Shown piece after piece: positions 1 through 14,274 of a stretch of 64,000 nucleotides of DNA. A program made the position numbers and the translations under genes. Positions within the stretch are counted from its first letter, which is position 1. Each line of letters starts with the position of its first letter. The stretch spans positions 97,049,352 to 97,113,351 of the forward strand of contig CM048841.1 in assembly GCA_026545765.1 (NCBI GenBank), in the 5' to 3' direction. The stretch comes from Plantago major. Lineage: Eukaryota; Streptophyta; Magnoliopsida; Lamiales; Plantaginaceae. The notes below the pieces were generated by a model, which was given only the letters and a program-made list of their open reading frames with translations, ran no database searches and was not told the DNA's origin.

Positions 1-3000
1 CTGTTAGGAATGACCTTCAGAATGAGCACTGCAGCAACAATGACGAGCCAAGACAATCCGTAAACCTACAAGTAGGACCATATTCTCATCAGGCTTCAGC
101 CATAAAAGTTAAAATGATATGCCAGGGAAAATGAGATGGTAACCTAATTGTGAATAAGTTTGCATTCCAAGTAGAAATATATCATGGGTAAAATAAGAAA
201 ATTTCCATGGGAATTGAACCGTATTATCATGAAGATGGGTAACTTATTATGCTCACCATAATACTTTTGTCATTCTGGGTGACTCGTAACTGATAGACAA
301 TTCCATACTGGTAGATGAGAAAACGAAGAGAAAGGATGATTTCACATAACCGTCCTATGAATCCTGTGGAACTGAGATGTTCTTGCTCCTCATCCCACCA
401 TGATTCCCAACTTTTGGTTGCTGGAACACCAATTCCACCACGATTACTTATCCATTTGGCCCAATCCTCAAAGTCATCGACTATCTTCTGCCACTCAAAT
501 CCGGATGGATTGAAAATAAAAGGAGCAAACAACCAGGAAATTACAAGAAACCACATTGAGAAGGTGATGAATACATAGGCTTCAGAGCCTTCAAACCCTG
601 AGCCATAAGCATGATAAACTATAAGCAAAACCATCAGTTCAAGAGCCTTTGTGAAATGGCTTCTTGAATACATTCTGTAGTTTTCAGCAAACTTCTCATG
701 TCTCACAACAAAACCACGCCCAGTTGCTCTGTATTTAGCTCCACCGTGTAAAACTGTTCGCCCAAAGTAATGTAGCTTTGTCCCAAGAGAGAAAGTAAAG
801 AACACGGATGCTAGTTGAAGCTGCATGATAATTAGATCACCAGCAGCAGTTCTAAAGCCCCTCTCTAATCCAATTTCCATAAGCATTGGCAATGTCATTA
901 AAATACCCAGCTGAACAATAGATTGGGATGCCATGACAGTCTCTAGAGCATCATCTCCCCTGGATCTCGCGAATCTCATAATGGTTCTCTCTAAGCCACT
1001 CAGTGATAGGTAAATCCTTCCGTACAAGTATGCATAAACAGTAAGGACAACCAGCTGCATTGAATCAATTAGCGATAAGCTGATATAACATTATTTTTAG
1101 TACAATTCGTTTCCTCTTTCTTTAGATTACAGATGAAAATTGCACAAAACTTTCAATACAGATATTTCCACTACAAGTACCACAGATACTCGGTTAAAAT
1201 TATTAGTTGCATGCTTCCACGTAACTATGTGAAAGTTTTAAAAGTTAATATATAGCAATTAATACCTAAAATCACAGGTATCCCAGTCACTGTCAGAATA
1301 TCTCTAGTTAGTATCATCAACTACCAAACAAAAGGTGTCATATTTGTGCAGGGGAAAAAGACCTCGTCCTTGCTAAATGTCTTCCAGTATATTTATAGAT
1401 TCCCATTCATGGTATTAATGCAAATGATCTCTTTAGCTTCCGCAAAACAGCTCTCAAGCTAAAATTGCTGAATGTTTATGTGGAAGTGAAATACAGATAT
1501 TATAGTTTTAGGTGCATATGGACCCTTCTTTTTCTTTTTGCAAGAAAGTAGACGAGTATTCACCAGAAATAAGTTTTTCAATAGTTACCCATCCAATCCC
1601 TTTAGTCCTTAACAGAGTTTCAAACAAAAAATATAACAGGTCTTCGCTATCTGTATTACAAACTTCAGCATACTGTTTAGTTTCACATTTTAAGTTCCCA
1701 GCCCTTCAAATTACGCTTCTAGGTGCTTCAAGTTGAACTGCTGATAGTTTATATTCAGTTATGTATGCCAATTAAGTGAAAACTGATAAACAAAGAAGAT
1801 AGAGGTGAAATTTTACCATTGAGCTCACGTAAAACCCAGTGGTCGTGTAGTAACACGAAAGCATCCGGAAGAAGTCGAAACGATGTCCTAATCTGTACAC
1901 ATCACGGCTAAGTGTCTGCTCCCCATTACCACATGCAACTTTGGCTTCAAAAAGTGAGATCTGGTTGAGACCCACATCTCTTCCCTTCCCAACTTGAATA
2001 TATTCATGATGAGTGATATTTCCACGTCTTAGGGTTGAATTAAAACCTTCAGACCATTAGATATGTTAGAACACATATAATCTCAGTATGTCTTGGTAAA
2101 ATATGGTCCTGGGATCTCACCAGCAAAAATATCTTCACTAAGATTAATGCCCCTAGAAGCTTTACTGATGCCTCCACGAGTAATGTGGAAAATTCTGTCG
2201 AAAACATCTGGATGTCCATAGTGGAACCGCACCCTGTATGAATAGTAATCATGACTAAGTTGACTAAAAACATAGCCGAATTAAAAAAAAGTACGAGCTT
2301 CTTGCTGAGGTTAATAGTATGCAACTATGCATCATTCATGGTCTAGCTGTACCCAAAAAAAAAATGAATATTAGTTGAAAGGGGGCAGTCAGATTATTTC
2401 CCAATGCAGACATGGTCGCCTTCCTCCTTACTTCCTCATCATTGAGGTACGGCAACTATCAGGAAGGTTCATAGATGCATAGATCATAGGTCCTTTAAGC
2501 AAAATTATTATCTCTCTGTTAGACTCATCTACATGTTTTTGCTACCCCCACGGCTTATGAAAAACATATATTGGCTCTTAGCTGCCAATGAACATAATAA
2601 GATTGATGTTGGTGATGCGCAGGAAAAAAGGGAAGCAAACATACTTCAAAGGTCGTGCCAGAACTCGCTGACCAATGGTGACAAAACTTGTTTCTTGATT
2701 TGACATAAACCAAGCCAATGATGATACACTGCAGGGGAATATGAATGAGGATCAGAGAAGCCACACTGGAAATTCATATAATGGCCAGGGAAAAATTAGA
2801 CTAATATCCAACCTTCCTGTGAAAATGTGCTCCCGGACACCCAGGATTGTAGGTGGTCGAATCCCATGATCCTCATTGAATTCCTCAAGTAAGTTGCGCA
2901 TCTTAAAAGCTTCTTCCAAATAGTTGTCCTATCAAAGGAAGCATAAGACTATTCACAAATTTCAAAATGATGAAATAAAATCAGACTGTTTCAGTTTACT

Positions 3001-6000
3001 TGATTCATATCAATGGTCTGGAGAGCTTCCCCTCGACTGAAAATAATAGCATGATTTTGATTTTCAGGCTTCCCTTCCCCTATCTTAGCCGAGCCTGGGA
3101 GCTTTATACGATAGATTTCCTTCATAACAAACAGAACTGTATCAGCTCAAGTTAAGACCCAATTATTCTACTTTATTCAGAAAAGTAAAACAGAAACTAC
3201 CTGATCTAGATTATCAACAGCTTTAACCAATACAGAGTAATAAACCTTCTGGTTTTTCCCTCCCTCTCTTTCCTCTACTTCATCTATATATGCCACACGG
3301 AGAGATGGATTGCTGCAGAAAGTAGAGCAAAAAGAACAGGTCAATTTATTTTCCAATGAATAAGAGGATCTCAACCTGGTGAATCTTCTCCCATCCCATC
3401 ACCAAGATTGTGGGACTTACTTAACCATCAGATTTAAAATGTCAGTTGCATGACGGTCTCCACTCCGCTTCTGGTTTCCATAATTCTGGCAAGTTGCAAC
3501 GTATGTAAATTTCATGTCAGCTATAGCCTCAAGTTGAGTATACATGGATCTTTGACTCTTTTTGTCTTCCTCTGATGGTTCTGATATAGTTTTATAGCCT
3601 TCAAGTATCTCTGTTCGATTTACATGAAAAACAATCAGAGATGAGATTTTTTTACTTCTATTCGACTGACCATCTAATAAAAGATTATTCTCTGAATTCT
3701 GATCATCTTATTCTCTTATGGTTGGAGGAGTAAACCAACTTGCCTTTCTCCATGTCTTACGGTTGGAATAAACCATCTTGCATGGTCCTCTTAATTTCAA
3801 CTTCAACTAGTTTCACATTAAAAATCCTCTTTACATAGACATGTTCACATGCTAAGAAGTCTACACACCATACTTCTTGAAACTGTTAATCCGTCTTACC
3901 ATTATCTGTAGCCATGTCAAGGAAAGCCTGAAGCTTCAAGGCTCTTCTATAATACATCATCCCTCTCACTGCACAAGTAATGCATGTCTAAATCAAACAT
4001 CTGAAGGGAAAAGAAAGAGAAGAGATGACAGCAATAGAAAGCAAGATTCACAGTTCACCTGTTCTGCTAAGAGTCTGTCCTCTCAATGAGGCCCAGTGGC
4101 GCAACTGAAGTATGTTTTCGTCGTTTTCAAGAATTTCAGTACCCTTGCAATCTAGACGCTCCATGAAATTGCTCCATTCATCTGCGTAGAGCAATAACAT
4201 AATTTTCAAGTAGAATAATAGATGATACAGCACTAGTTGGCTAAGGGAATTGGAAATAAGATTTGAAAAAACTATTAAATGCCAGATTTGGCACATTAAG
4301 CATACCTGGATAAATCTTCTGAAGGTAATACAGGATAGAAACACCATCTTCGTTTTCCATTTCAAGGTCAGTCTTGGAGTAGACGGTTTCCTCGCTGTAA
4401 TAGGGAGTCATGACACTGCCAAGACAATTGAAGATGATTAAATAATACATAGTTCACTGCTTCTGGAAGTACAATATATTATAAACCAAATTTCAGTCAC
4501 ATAAGATAAAGATGGCACTGTGAACAAAACGCACTATACACTGGGAAGGACCAAGAACTCCACCTGAAGGATAACATTTTGCGAACTCTAGGTGCAAGTG
4601 GCATATCCATGAAAAGTGAGTTTGCAAAAAAAGCTATCCTCCGACGTGCTTCAAGGTTTGTTGGAACCTCGATTGCAGATTCTTTGACTGTTAGGAGCAT
4701 GTAGAGGCGTCGTATCTGCGAGGAAAGAGGAAGCGGTGCTTACGTAGGTCTTCAGTTGTTTAGCACATATTAATAATGCCAAGTAACGGGAGAGTGATAT
4801 AAAGGGCAATGTGTTTGCATTTACCTGCTCGTCCCATTGTGCCTTGTGTGGTGGAGGAAATACAATATTGGCAAATAGTTGTTTTCCAGAATCCTTGCTC
4901 CCTTGACCAAGTTCAGCAAGCTCACTGCATTTGGAAGACAGACGTCCTAACGAATTACCAAATGCAAAACAGATGGTACATTTTTCTACATAATGACAAT
5001 ATCTAGATACTGTACAAACCGGCTCTCGTTCACCATCATGTCGCGGGTAACTACTTCTAACATATCTTGCAACAACAGAACAACTCGATCTTTCTTGGAT
5101 GGATCAACATCTTTCTGCAACATGTGAGGATAGAGTACATGATACGCACATAAAACAAGAATCTCTTACAATACAATAGACAAGTAATTCTGATCACAAG
5201 TGACTTACCAATATCTCCACAAGTTCAACAAACTTCTTACAGAGATCAGGCAAAGGCTTCATTCTGAAATTCACAAGGAATGTACCCTTTGATATGCAAC
5301 TTTCAACTTCTTTAATGATAATTCCAATTATCCTGTTCCAAGACAGTAAGAGTTAAAATTGGAGCCTTTTGCAATCATCCCAAGAGTCGACAATAATATA
5401 CTAACATTGTAAGTAAGATAGTCATGTACTTTCCATACTCAACACCAACAGTTAATAAAATTTAGACCAAGATGCTAATCGATATTAACTATGTCAACAG
5501 AAAGAGAAGAAAGGATGTCAGCAAATGGAAACACATAGTATTCATCAGTGCTACGTTATTCAGAAAACTAAAACCGAATCTTATAAGCAAGATAAGTAAC
5601 AGTATGTATAGTCAATGAGCAAGAGATTCCAGTAAATATACAATGTATAACTGATAAAATCGTAAATCTTAGCAAGATAAACATGAATACCATTAGAAAT
5701 ACAATGTATAACAGATAAATCGTAGTAAATCTTAGCAAGATAAACATGGATACCCTTAGAAATACAACATATATAATAGATACAGCCATACACTTCTGCA
5801 AACGGAAGCACAGCTCCATAAGGTAATCATGTTATCATAGTAGCATGCAGGCTAGGAATTGTTTAAAAGTACCCTCACAATGATTGGATAGTCTAAAAAG
5901 CTAAAACCGTTTGATTTCATGGTATAGAGAATTATGGTTATCGTAACCTAATGCAGCATACAAAGTTAAATCAGAATGACCTTTTTTCAGTCTCTCCATT

Positions 6001-9000
6001 GATCAGCGCATTCAGAACAAGTTTAAATGACTCATAGCATTCGATAACAGCACATTTCATATACTCATCAGCAGATATACGCCTCCAAAGGTCAGCATCT
6101 CTAGTCCGAAATTGGGCTGCCATATCCAGAGCAATTGGGATCTGCAAAAGCAGAGAGCCAAACAATTTACAGACAGTTAAAGAAAAACAAGGACAGAAGA
6201 AACATACAACTAAAATACTCTGTTTCACCTTGCTAGCAAGTAAAAATGGTGGCCACTGAATTAATTTCAGACTAGGATCAGAAGAATAAGGGACAAGAAG
6301 CAGATCCATCTCCCTGAGGTTACAAAATTTAAAGTTTAGTCCTTGCTTTAAGCTTTACAGACATTAAAAACCCGGAAGTAGGATTTAGAATTGGGGGGGG
6401 GGGGGGGAATAGATTTGGGGCTTTTCCTGTCGCTTATGAGGTCTTCTTCACGGAAGCTAGATATCACTTCATTCCACAACTGAGCAAATTTTGCAGCTTC
6501 ACTTCTCCTACTCTCAGTGGCCTACAAACAGTGAACGTAGAGGAATGAGATCACAGGAGCCATTCCTTGGGGCAAGAGTGATAGTTAATTGCGAGAAAAG
6601 TGGAGCAAACCTCTTGAAAGCTCTTTGAAAGAGCAAATCCTCTTTTCTTAGTTCTGTTAGAGGGCACCAAGTAAGTATTGAATGCGCCAGGTATAGACTG
6701 AAAACGTGACCTTAGCATGCCAAGTGTTCGAATCTGTTGAGAGGCAAGCAAACATAAGCGAACAGAGGACAAGCGAATCTGATGGAATTTCTGAAGATTC
6801 AAAAGAAAAGAAAAAAAGTAAGCTAGTTATACTAGAGTTAGTACCTCGCCAAGACGATCAAATGCTCCAATGAAACCTCCACACAGGGTAGAGAATATAG
6901 CATACCAAATCTGGAGGTCCATAAAGTACACCTGCATCATATCACTACAATCATGAGTTGTGAGGTAAAAAAAGAGAAAAACATAAGCATTAGAATAAAA
7001 CAGCAGTTCGGATATGATCACCATATTCAAGTGAAAAAAATGTAGATAATAACTTACAAAGATAACTGGTGCCCATAGTGCAATAACTGCTCCAAAGTTG
7101 TTCCGAGCTGCATTTACGTATGAGATTTGTGGGGAAATGTGATATTCAAGTAATGAAAAAAATTGGAAAACATAAATCAAGTCAAAAAAATTGCATGAAC
7201 CGCACATGTTTAAGAATTATGCCAAGTTCATAGTCTAGAATTCAAGCACTTTTAAAATAGATTGTAGATCATCATGTATGATAAGTATAATTAGAAGTCC
7301 TGCAGAGCACTCAGTACCGCACATGTTTAAGAATTATGCCAAGTTCATAGTCTACAATTCTAGCACTTTTAGATTAGATTGTAGATCACCATGTATGATA
7401 AGTATAATTAGAAGTCCTGCGGAGCACTCAGTAATAATTCAGCAAATTGTTTAAGCCCGTAGCACAGAATTTGCATATGATATAAGTACAAAAGTCTGTG
7501 CTTCCTTGAAATTCCCACATGGAACAGGACTGGAACTGATTGTGAGGAATATGGCGGAATTGGAGTAGGAACGGTTGGTTCACAAGCAAAGATGGAAATA
7601 TACGAAACATGAGAAGCAACAATGGGGGGGGGGGGGGGGGAAGGGCAATAGAAGGAATTGAATGATTGGCACAAAATTATGTTGTAGATCAATCCCAGAT
7701 AATTAGCATAAATAGAAGCGCAGGACATTTGCACTTGACTTGAGCCACTCCAATGTTAGAGCATCACATTGGACAATCAATGGATAAAAACATAGACATG
7801 GCAGACATAAGAATCATTGACATAAACCAGATGCAAGTACTGCATCCATAAAAAAATTAAGAAATTCATCTCTATCCGATTGTGTTCAGAAGACAGGCAA
7901 CTAAAAGGATTGAATTACATACCATCTGGGAAAAACTCATGCCAAGCATAATCAACATGCCGAATGTTCATTATATCCCTGGTGGGCCTTACTAAAGGTT
8001 GTATCTGAGTGAAACCAAACAGTAACATAAGGAAAAGGCCATCTCTAGCATCGAACATTCTATGAGTAGCAAAAGGGTGACTGAATTACCATCATAAAAT
8101 AGCTGAATGCGAATTTTGATAACAAAAGCAGCACCCAAAATAATGTATACCTACAATCAGCAAAGAAGGTGAAGTTAAATGAAGATGCACAGATGAAAAA
8201 GCTTATAGGAACAGACAACTTCCTCAAACGCACTTGAGGAGGGCAAATTGGCTTTCATGCATTCCCCTTCCCACGTAAATCCTTGGCTGCAATATAGTAA
8301 GAAATTTTTTTTTTAGGCACAATCGCATGATCATCGATATAAATAATTTTAAAAAAAAATCATGTAATAGAGGAATAAACAATTGTGAAGAGAAAGCTGT
8401 AACAAGCAACTTGAGAATCAGCATTTTACACCAGATCAATCTTTCTCCATTTCAGTTCTTAACTGTTGATGCCGATATTTAGACCATGATTACTAAAAGC
8501 GCACATATATGTAACAGAAAAGGGTTGTATATACATTAAACTGGCACATTACTAAAAGTTGATAATACCATGGAATTTGTCAGTTTTGTATTCAATCACA
8601 CAAATTTATTATTAGTAGGACCAAGTCAAGAGATAACAAAATCAATTATCGAATTGTTCCCCAATATTTGTTTATAGTAGCTAATAGAGAGATATGGGAG
8701 TTTCGACAAAAAACATTTCTTTATCAGTTGCTTAAGAAAAGAGAGCAGAATATATTTACCTGTGACCACCACAGGAGAAACCTAATTATTAGCCAATCAG
8801 AGTTCTCGATCCAGCGTCTCATCATTGGAAAAATAAATAAGATTGCTGCCAGTAAATTTGGTAGCAGGTATAATGCTACCACCATGAGGTATAATGGAGG
8901 CACTCCATTAATTCTATCAATGGATGACAGCGCATCTCTGATCCCCCAAAATGAAAATGAACTATTCTGTTGCATATAGCACACAATAAGGATGACGGAC

Positions 9001-10951
9001 CAGGTAAGGCTGGCAACTATTTTGAGGATAGTCCTCAAAACATTAGTGAATTTCCATCTGAGATAGCCCGGGAAGTTCAGAGTAAAATCCAAAATACCTA
9101 CACAGATGTTCCAAAATAATGTCTTGATCAATTACGGGTAGGCTTTTAGAGCAGAAACCCAAACTAATAACTCCTCTTAACTCTTACAAGTTATAAGATA
9201 GTCTAAGGTATAATATTAGGATCACATACTCTGAATGAGTCGAAGTAATGCTGCCGTGATAAAAATACTTGACAGGCTGTATAGAACATTCCTCTGGAAG
9301 ATCTCCAGTAAAGAGACATTACTCCATGCGATTATAATCAAAATCTGCATTAGATCAGTTCAAAGATTGGTAGAATCACCTAAGAGTTAAAATAGCAGTT
9401 GTGGGCACCTGTACAGGAAATGTAAGCATGTACCTGCAGGCCAAGTATGAGAAATGTCCATAGGCGATCAAAACTTCGAAAAATATGCCAAAAGCTACGA
9501 GTTTCAGCAAAGAATGATTTCCCTAAGTTTCCAGGCTTTGTTTGAGAACCACGCTTTCCCTGGGAGAACACCATAAATGACTAATGAGCAAACTAGCAAC
9601 AAGACTAAATGGATAATCACCATATATTAATACGACCTGAACTGTATCTCGGGTTGATTTGAAAAACTCCCCATCATCACGCATTGGCCAACCCAGGGAG
9701 AAGCAGTCGGAATACCTACAGTAGTTATCATATCACAATTGAACAAAGAACATACTTGACCTCAGCAACAAACTTATTTCAAAGTCTTTACCAAAAGAAT
9801 TCATTTAAATCATCATAGTTGCACCAGGATGTGTGTGGGGATTTTCCATTTTTGCATTTCCTGGCTTCCTACATCCATACAAACATCACAATGTTATCTC
9901 CGAACAAGAACCTACAACAATGCATTGCCTGAGCAAGAGATTACCTTTTCAATAACCCGGTAAACAGGCGTTATTACTTTCCTCAAGAAAGCTTCATCAT
10001 CCCCGCCGTATGAAGGCTTGATGTTCTCTCCGGTAACAACACTGACATTTCCAGCTAACAGTCCATGGAGTTCGAATGCCATCTAAAACATTTACGCCAA
10101 TGCAATCCGTCACGACAAATTACAGATACATTGATCCAGAATAGGAATATATCAAGTTATAGTATTTCGAAAAATTATATATGCACATAAAGTTATTTCA
10201 CAGGTGATAGATTTACAATTGTATAATGAAAAATACATCACTCACGTTGTGGAATATGTAGCATAGGCACTCAGGCATGAAGCGGACATTAGCTGCTTCT
10301 CCCCAGATAAGAAGATTAAGACCCATGTAAAGTATCTTTCTTTGTTGCATTTCCTGCTGTCCTTGAGGGAGCCTACAATCATTAAAAGTTTGTAATCGAT
10401 AATTAGGTGAACCTAGTTCTCCACAAGTAACTAGATGCTCCCAATACAAAAATTATATGGAGTGAGAAAGCTGTTGAAATTTTCGCTCCACAAGCCAAAT
10501 ATCTCACCTTAAGCTGTGTTTTCTTCCCAAGTACTTACACCAGTTCTTGTAGTTCTTGAACAGCTTATTCATGAGGGCATTTACTGCCCTATCATCAAGC
10601 TAAGAAAAAATAAAGATGTGACTTCACCGTACTTGAGTATATAATGAGATTCATAATACAGAGTAGACAAGCAGGTTATAGTATGCCAGCAAGAATTTAA
10701 TGAATGTTAAGTAGATCGATCGGAGTCGGTAAAGAAGTATGCTTGATAAGAAAATCGATTGGAACAAATATGTGAATTTTGATTATTTGCATGTCAAAGG
10801 TGACCAAGCATGGATTAAAATTTAGTTTTCCATGGGTTTTTTCCTGCCACATAATGCAACTGTTCAGCATTTTTAGAAGCTTCTCAATTGTATTGAAGAG
10901 ATTATGAAACAATTTACCTAACGATAGAGATGTCTGCAACAACAATAACGG

Positions 10952-10992
<41 letters not shown>

Positions 10993-13900
10993 AGCCTAAG
11001 ATGCCCTCTCTTTCCATTTATATTGGAGTTGATTTTTCAACAGTATCTATACAAACATATGAAAATCTAATACAGTTCCAGCGTGAATGTTGTTGGATGC
11101 TGATACTGGAATCTAGCCATATAGACAGTAAAAGAAATACAGAGCATCATATGTCACATGTATTAAATGGATAAAAAAAATGGGAAAACGTACTTGGTTT
11201 AGTGGTTCAGGCTTGGGGTTAAGCCTAATATGAATATTCGCAAGCAACAATACCAGGTGTTCCCTTTGGTTTCTGACATTATCCCTCTGTACAGACATAT
11301 ATATTAAATAAACAAAATATCCAAATGAATGAATGAATTATTGCATTGCTAATTCAACAGTTCCCTATACATGCCTGAAACCCAAACATGGCTCTCAGCC
11401 AATCGAGCAAGTCCAACTCCCCTGCTTTAGGCCGCTGTTGCTCGAATGCAGTCGGCCATGCTAAGCCACGAGTGTTCCGTAAAGCAGCCACAGCAGCTTT
11501 CACCTAGCATGTCATAGTGCAGCGTGTAAATATTTCAAGTCAAAGTATATGTTGTTCACGATGTAGTGCTCAGGTGGAAAATAAAAATCACCTCTTCTAG
11601 CTGCATTATAGATTGTGATGCACCCGCAGAATCCAACGGAAGAATGTTATACGGAGCATAGATTTCCTTCTTTGCTTGGACATCATTTGCTGCAGCCATA
11701 ATCTGTGAGTGACATTCACTATTGTCAGTCTCTCTGGGAAATCCATTTTCTCGTCAAAAGAAAGAGGACATGGAAGAAGCCAGGGCGAAAATGTATTATC
11801 ATGAAACCAATCATGCAGCTAAGGAATCAGGCAAAAAAAAAAAAAAAAAAAACATTTTTTTAAAACTTACCTCAGGAGCAACTTCCTCAACTTTCTCCGT
11901 CTTATTGACAGCACAGAGAACTTCAAACAGTACACCGGCTGTCTGGTAAGCTTTTCCAAGCTGAGCTCTGCCACAACAAAAGTCAAAAGCACAATTTGAA
12001 CAAGTTCCACCCAGATAATTCTTAATACCATACATTTTCCAGTAAAACAACCAGTGTATGAATATTGTGCCGATACCTATCTGCTTGATCCCCCTTGTTA
12101 AGAGCCACAACATACTGCTCATAGTACTGCTTGTAATAGCTCTCAATCTCCCTTGCATCAGTCTTCTTGACACGAGCAGCGAGGGTAGATGCATTGTCCT
12201 ATTATGAGCAGAAGGGAAACAAAACTAAAAAACTTACATTGAGTTTGCATACCTTTAATCAACCAACATACATCACACTATCACATTCATTTCTATGTTG
12301 TCCATACAAGAATTCATATCATAGGCAGTAACTCCGACATACGTATAAAAATCGAAACTTTAATTCATCAATACATCTATATCCACCAGAATCAGAATGC
12401 ACCTATACTATCACATTCATTTCTACTTTGTCCTAAAAAAAATCAAACCTTAGGCAGTAACTTCGAAATACGTATAAAAATCGAAACTTTACTTCATCAA
12501 TACATCTGTATCCACCAGAATCAGAATGCACCTATACTATCACATTCATTTCTACTTTGTCCCAAAAAATTCAAACCTTATGCAGTAACTTCGAAATACG
12601 TATAAAAATCGAAACTTTACTTCATCAATACATCTGTATCCACCAGAATCAGAATGCACCTATACTACCATATGATCTTAAGTGTGCTCACCTAATTTGC
12701 CGACCCAACAAAAACACTAGCTAGCAAGAACAGCACATACAATTCCATAGAAAACAGCGAAGAGTCTGAATAAAAGAATGACGCTCAAGCTTCTTAAAAC
12801 TCATACAAACTAATCATGACAAATCATTACTGACCCATTACAATGTAAGAGCAGCTTCATTTGAAAAGATTTGGCTGTGTAGGTGACTGGTTTGGGCTTT
12901 CTACAGGAGCTTGAATTTGGTGCGAAATGTGATTTAGATGATGTGTCTCAGTAGCTGAAGTGACCGTTTGCAAAAAATGATTGATCGTAATCTTGACAAG
13001 GGGATTGAGTTGAATTATGTATGTGCATTAGTAAATTAACATAGTCTTTTTGTTGTATGGCAAGAGAAAAAACTCGAGAATAGTGACTAAAGAGTATTAC
13101 GTTGAAAACTATTTGAATTGTGCAATTGAGTATTTAATTTAAGTTAAACTGAACTCATTTGTAATATATGTATAAATTAGACTTTAATTATAAAAAATAA
13201 TTTATTTTATTCAATCAAATTACAAGCCATAATTCAATTTCAACAAAATTAATGCATTATAACAAAAATCAATCTTCTTTCCCCATTTAATTTCAAACAC
13301 TAATGATTCAACCCCAACAAAATCAAATCATTATTAAAAAAAATCAATCTATCTTCTCCAATTAAATTTGAAACCCTAATTCAACCCAACAAAATCAAAA
13401 TCAATTCATCATTAAAAAACAACGATAACTATGCTCCATTTTCTCCAATTAAATTAAAACAAATCAACTCAAACACTAATTCAACTTGAAAAAAAAAATT
13501 CATTATAAAAAACAACAATATTACTTGTCTTCGTATACGTCTTATATAATTGTAACTATGTGTCACTAACACGCGTACACTATGTACTAAATTATCAAAT
13601 ACATTATTATGGATGATATATATGCATACTCATGAATGAAGTTTCAAGTAAGCATTGAGTAGAGAAGTTAAACTCGGTGTTTATACTAATTTGCATTTTT
13701 ATTAGAAATAACCTCCAAGTTTATTAAATATTTTACCTACATTAATCAACCCAGGAATGCAATGTACACCATTTATTTATATTTATATGAAAAAGTAAGT
13801 ATAGAGTGAATTGGTGAAACTTCCATTCATACATACAAATGTCAAGTTTAATAGGAGACCAATGATTTACCCTTTCTAATCTTTGGTGGAGACTAGTTTT

Positions 13901-14274
13901 GAACTGTCGAACACCACGACCGCTTGAATTCGGGTCCAGTCTATGTGCCTTCTCAAACGCATAGAAACGGCCTAGGGAAAACCCAACAAAAAATATACAT
14001 TATGTTATGGTTAAACTCAACCCAATAATAATTTGGTAGATGAATACGATCGTGACATACAAAGATATGCTACACGGGGTCGATCATTCTGTAGCTCGGC
14101 AGCAACACGAAGTATGGGGGCAATGGACTGAAGTGATGAAGGGACGACCTCGTTGTCAAAAACTTCCATCGTGAAGTTGGTAGTGTTGGTGTTACGGGAA
14201 GCCCTTCGCATGAGAGATGGTTGAGAACCATTTTGTTGTTCATCATGATTACTCGACCCTTTAGACCCGGCCAT
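1..14274 (-). CDS. CALS5: Callose synthase (1,3-beta-glucan synthase), CALS5/GSL2-like, 3' end outside window
   Basis: Large multi-pass plasma-membrane enzyme making 1,3-beta-glucan from UDP-glucose; CALS5 in Arabidopsis makes pollen-wall callose. Forty exons placed by reading the minus strand: 14274-14061, 13971-13871, 12198-12077, 11967-11871, 11702-11592, 11503-11375, 11286-11194, 10599-10508, 10372-10246, 10082-9945, 9868-9792, 9715-9637, 9559-9434, 9344-9230, 9097-8760, 8286-8234, 8150-8090, 8004-7923, 7107-7058, 6931-6845, 6733-6611, 6521-6427, 6313-6229, 6141-5981, 5332-5209, 5114-5020, 4924-4825, 4715-4564, 4415-4306, 4181-4059, 3968-3900, 3610-3421, 3312-3201, 3119-3000, 2928-2813, 2728-2645, 2233-2121, 2046-1817, 1054-257, 65-1. 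Phases agree throughout, giving about 1785 residues; the family is about 1900, so the last part is missing. Start is the ATG before AGSKGSS; the N-terminal stretch [11 protein letters not shown] and the catalytic-half stretch [19 protein letters not shown] fit the family. Intron 6 begins GC and intron 22 begins GA. CALS5 rather than another CALS is recalled similarity. Confidence 0.9.
5639..5765. repeat. 61-bp tandem duplication in a callose synthase intron
   Basis: Two imperfect copies begin with ACAATGTATAAC at about 5639 and 5700 and share AGCAAGATAAACATG. They lie in the intron between exons 6141-5981 and 5332-5209, which helps explain its length (about 650 bp). No coding role is seen. 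Confidence 0.75.
6393..6407. repeat. Homopolymer G15 (C on the gene strand)
   Basis: A run of 15 G lies inside the short callose synthase intron 6426-6314, only 18 bases downstream (gene sense) of the abnormal GA donor. Such runs are prone to sequencing error, which matters for judging that donor. Confidence 0.9.
7201..7436. repeat. 118-bp tandem duplication in a callose synthase intron
   Basis: Two copies begin CGCACATGTTTAAGAATTAT at 7201 and 7319 and end GAGCACTCAGTA. Only a handful of differences are visible by eye. The block sits in the 815-bp intron between exons 8004-7923 and 7107-7058. A G17 run follows at 7624-7640. Confidence 0.85.
10952..10987. repeat. Homopolymer A36
   Basis: A run of 36 A within the callose synthase intron 11193-10600. 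On the gene strand it is a T run. It could be the tail of an old retroposon, but no body is recognisable next to it. Confidence 0.85.
12265..12672. repeat. About 128-bp tandem repeat, roughly three copies, in callose synthase intron 2
   Basis: Copies start with AGTAACT at 12327, 12456 and 12584 and share TACGTATAAAAATCGAAACTT and CCACCAGAATCAGAATGCACC. A partial copy precedes the first. The array is inside the 1.67-kb second intron (13870-12199), whose remaining sequence is AT-rich and shows no other feature. Confidence 0.85.

Noticed and set aside
4048..4365. Extended open frames covering callose synthase exons plus intron
   Set aside because: Translation runs into intron sequence; the exon parts are already included in the gene model.
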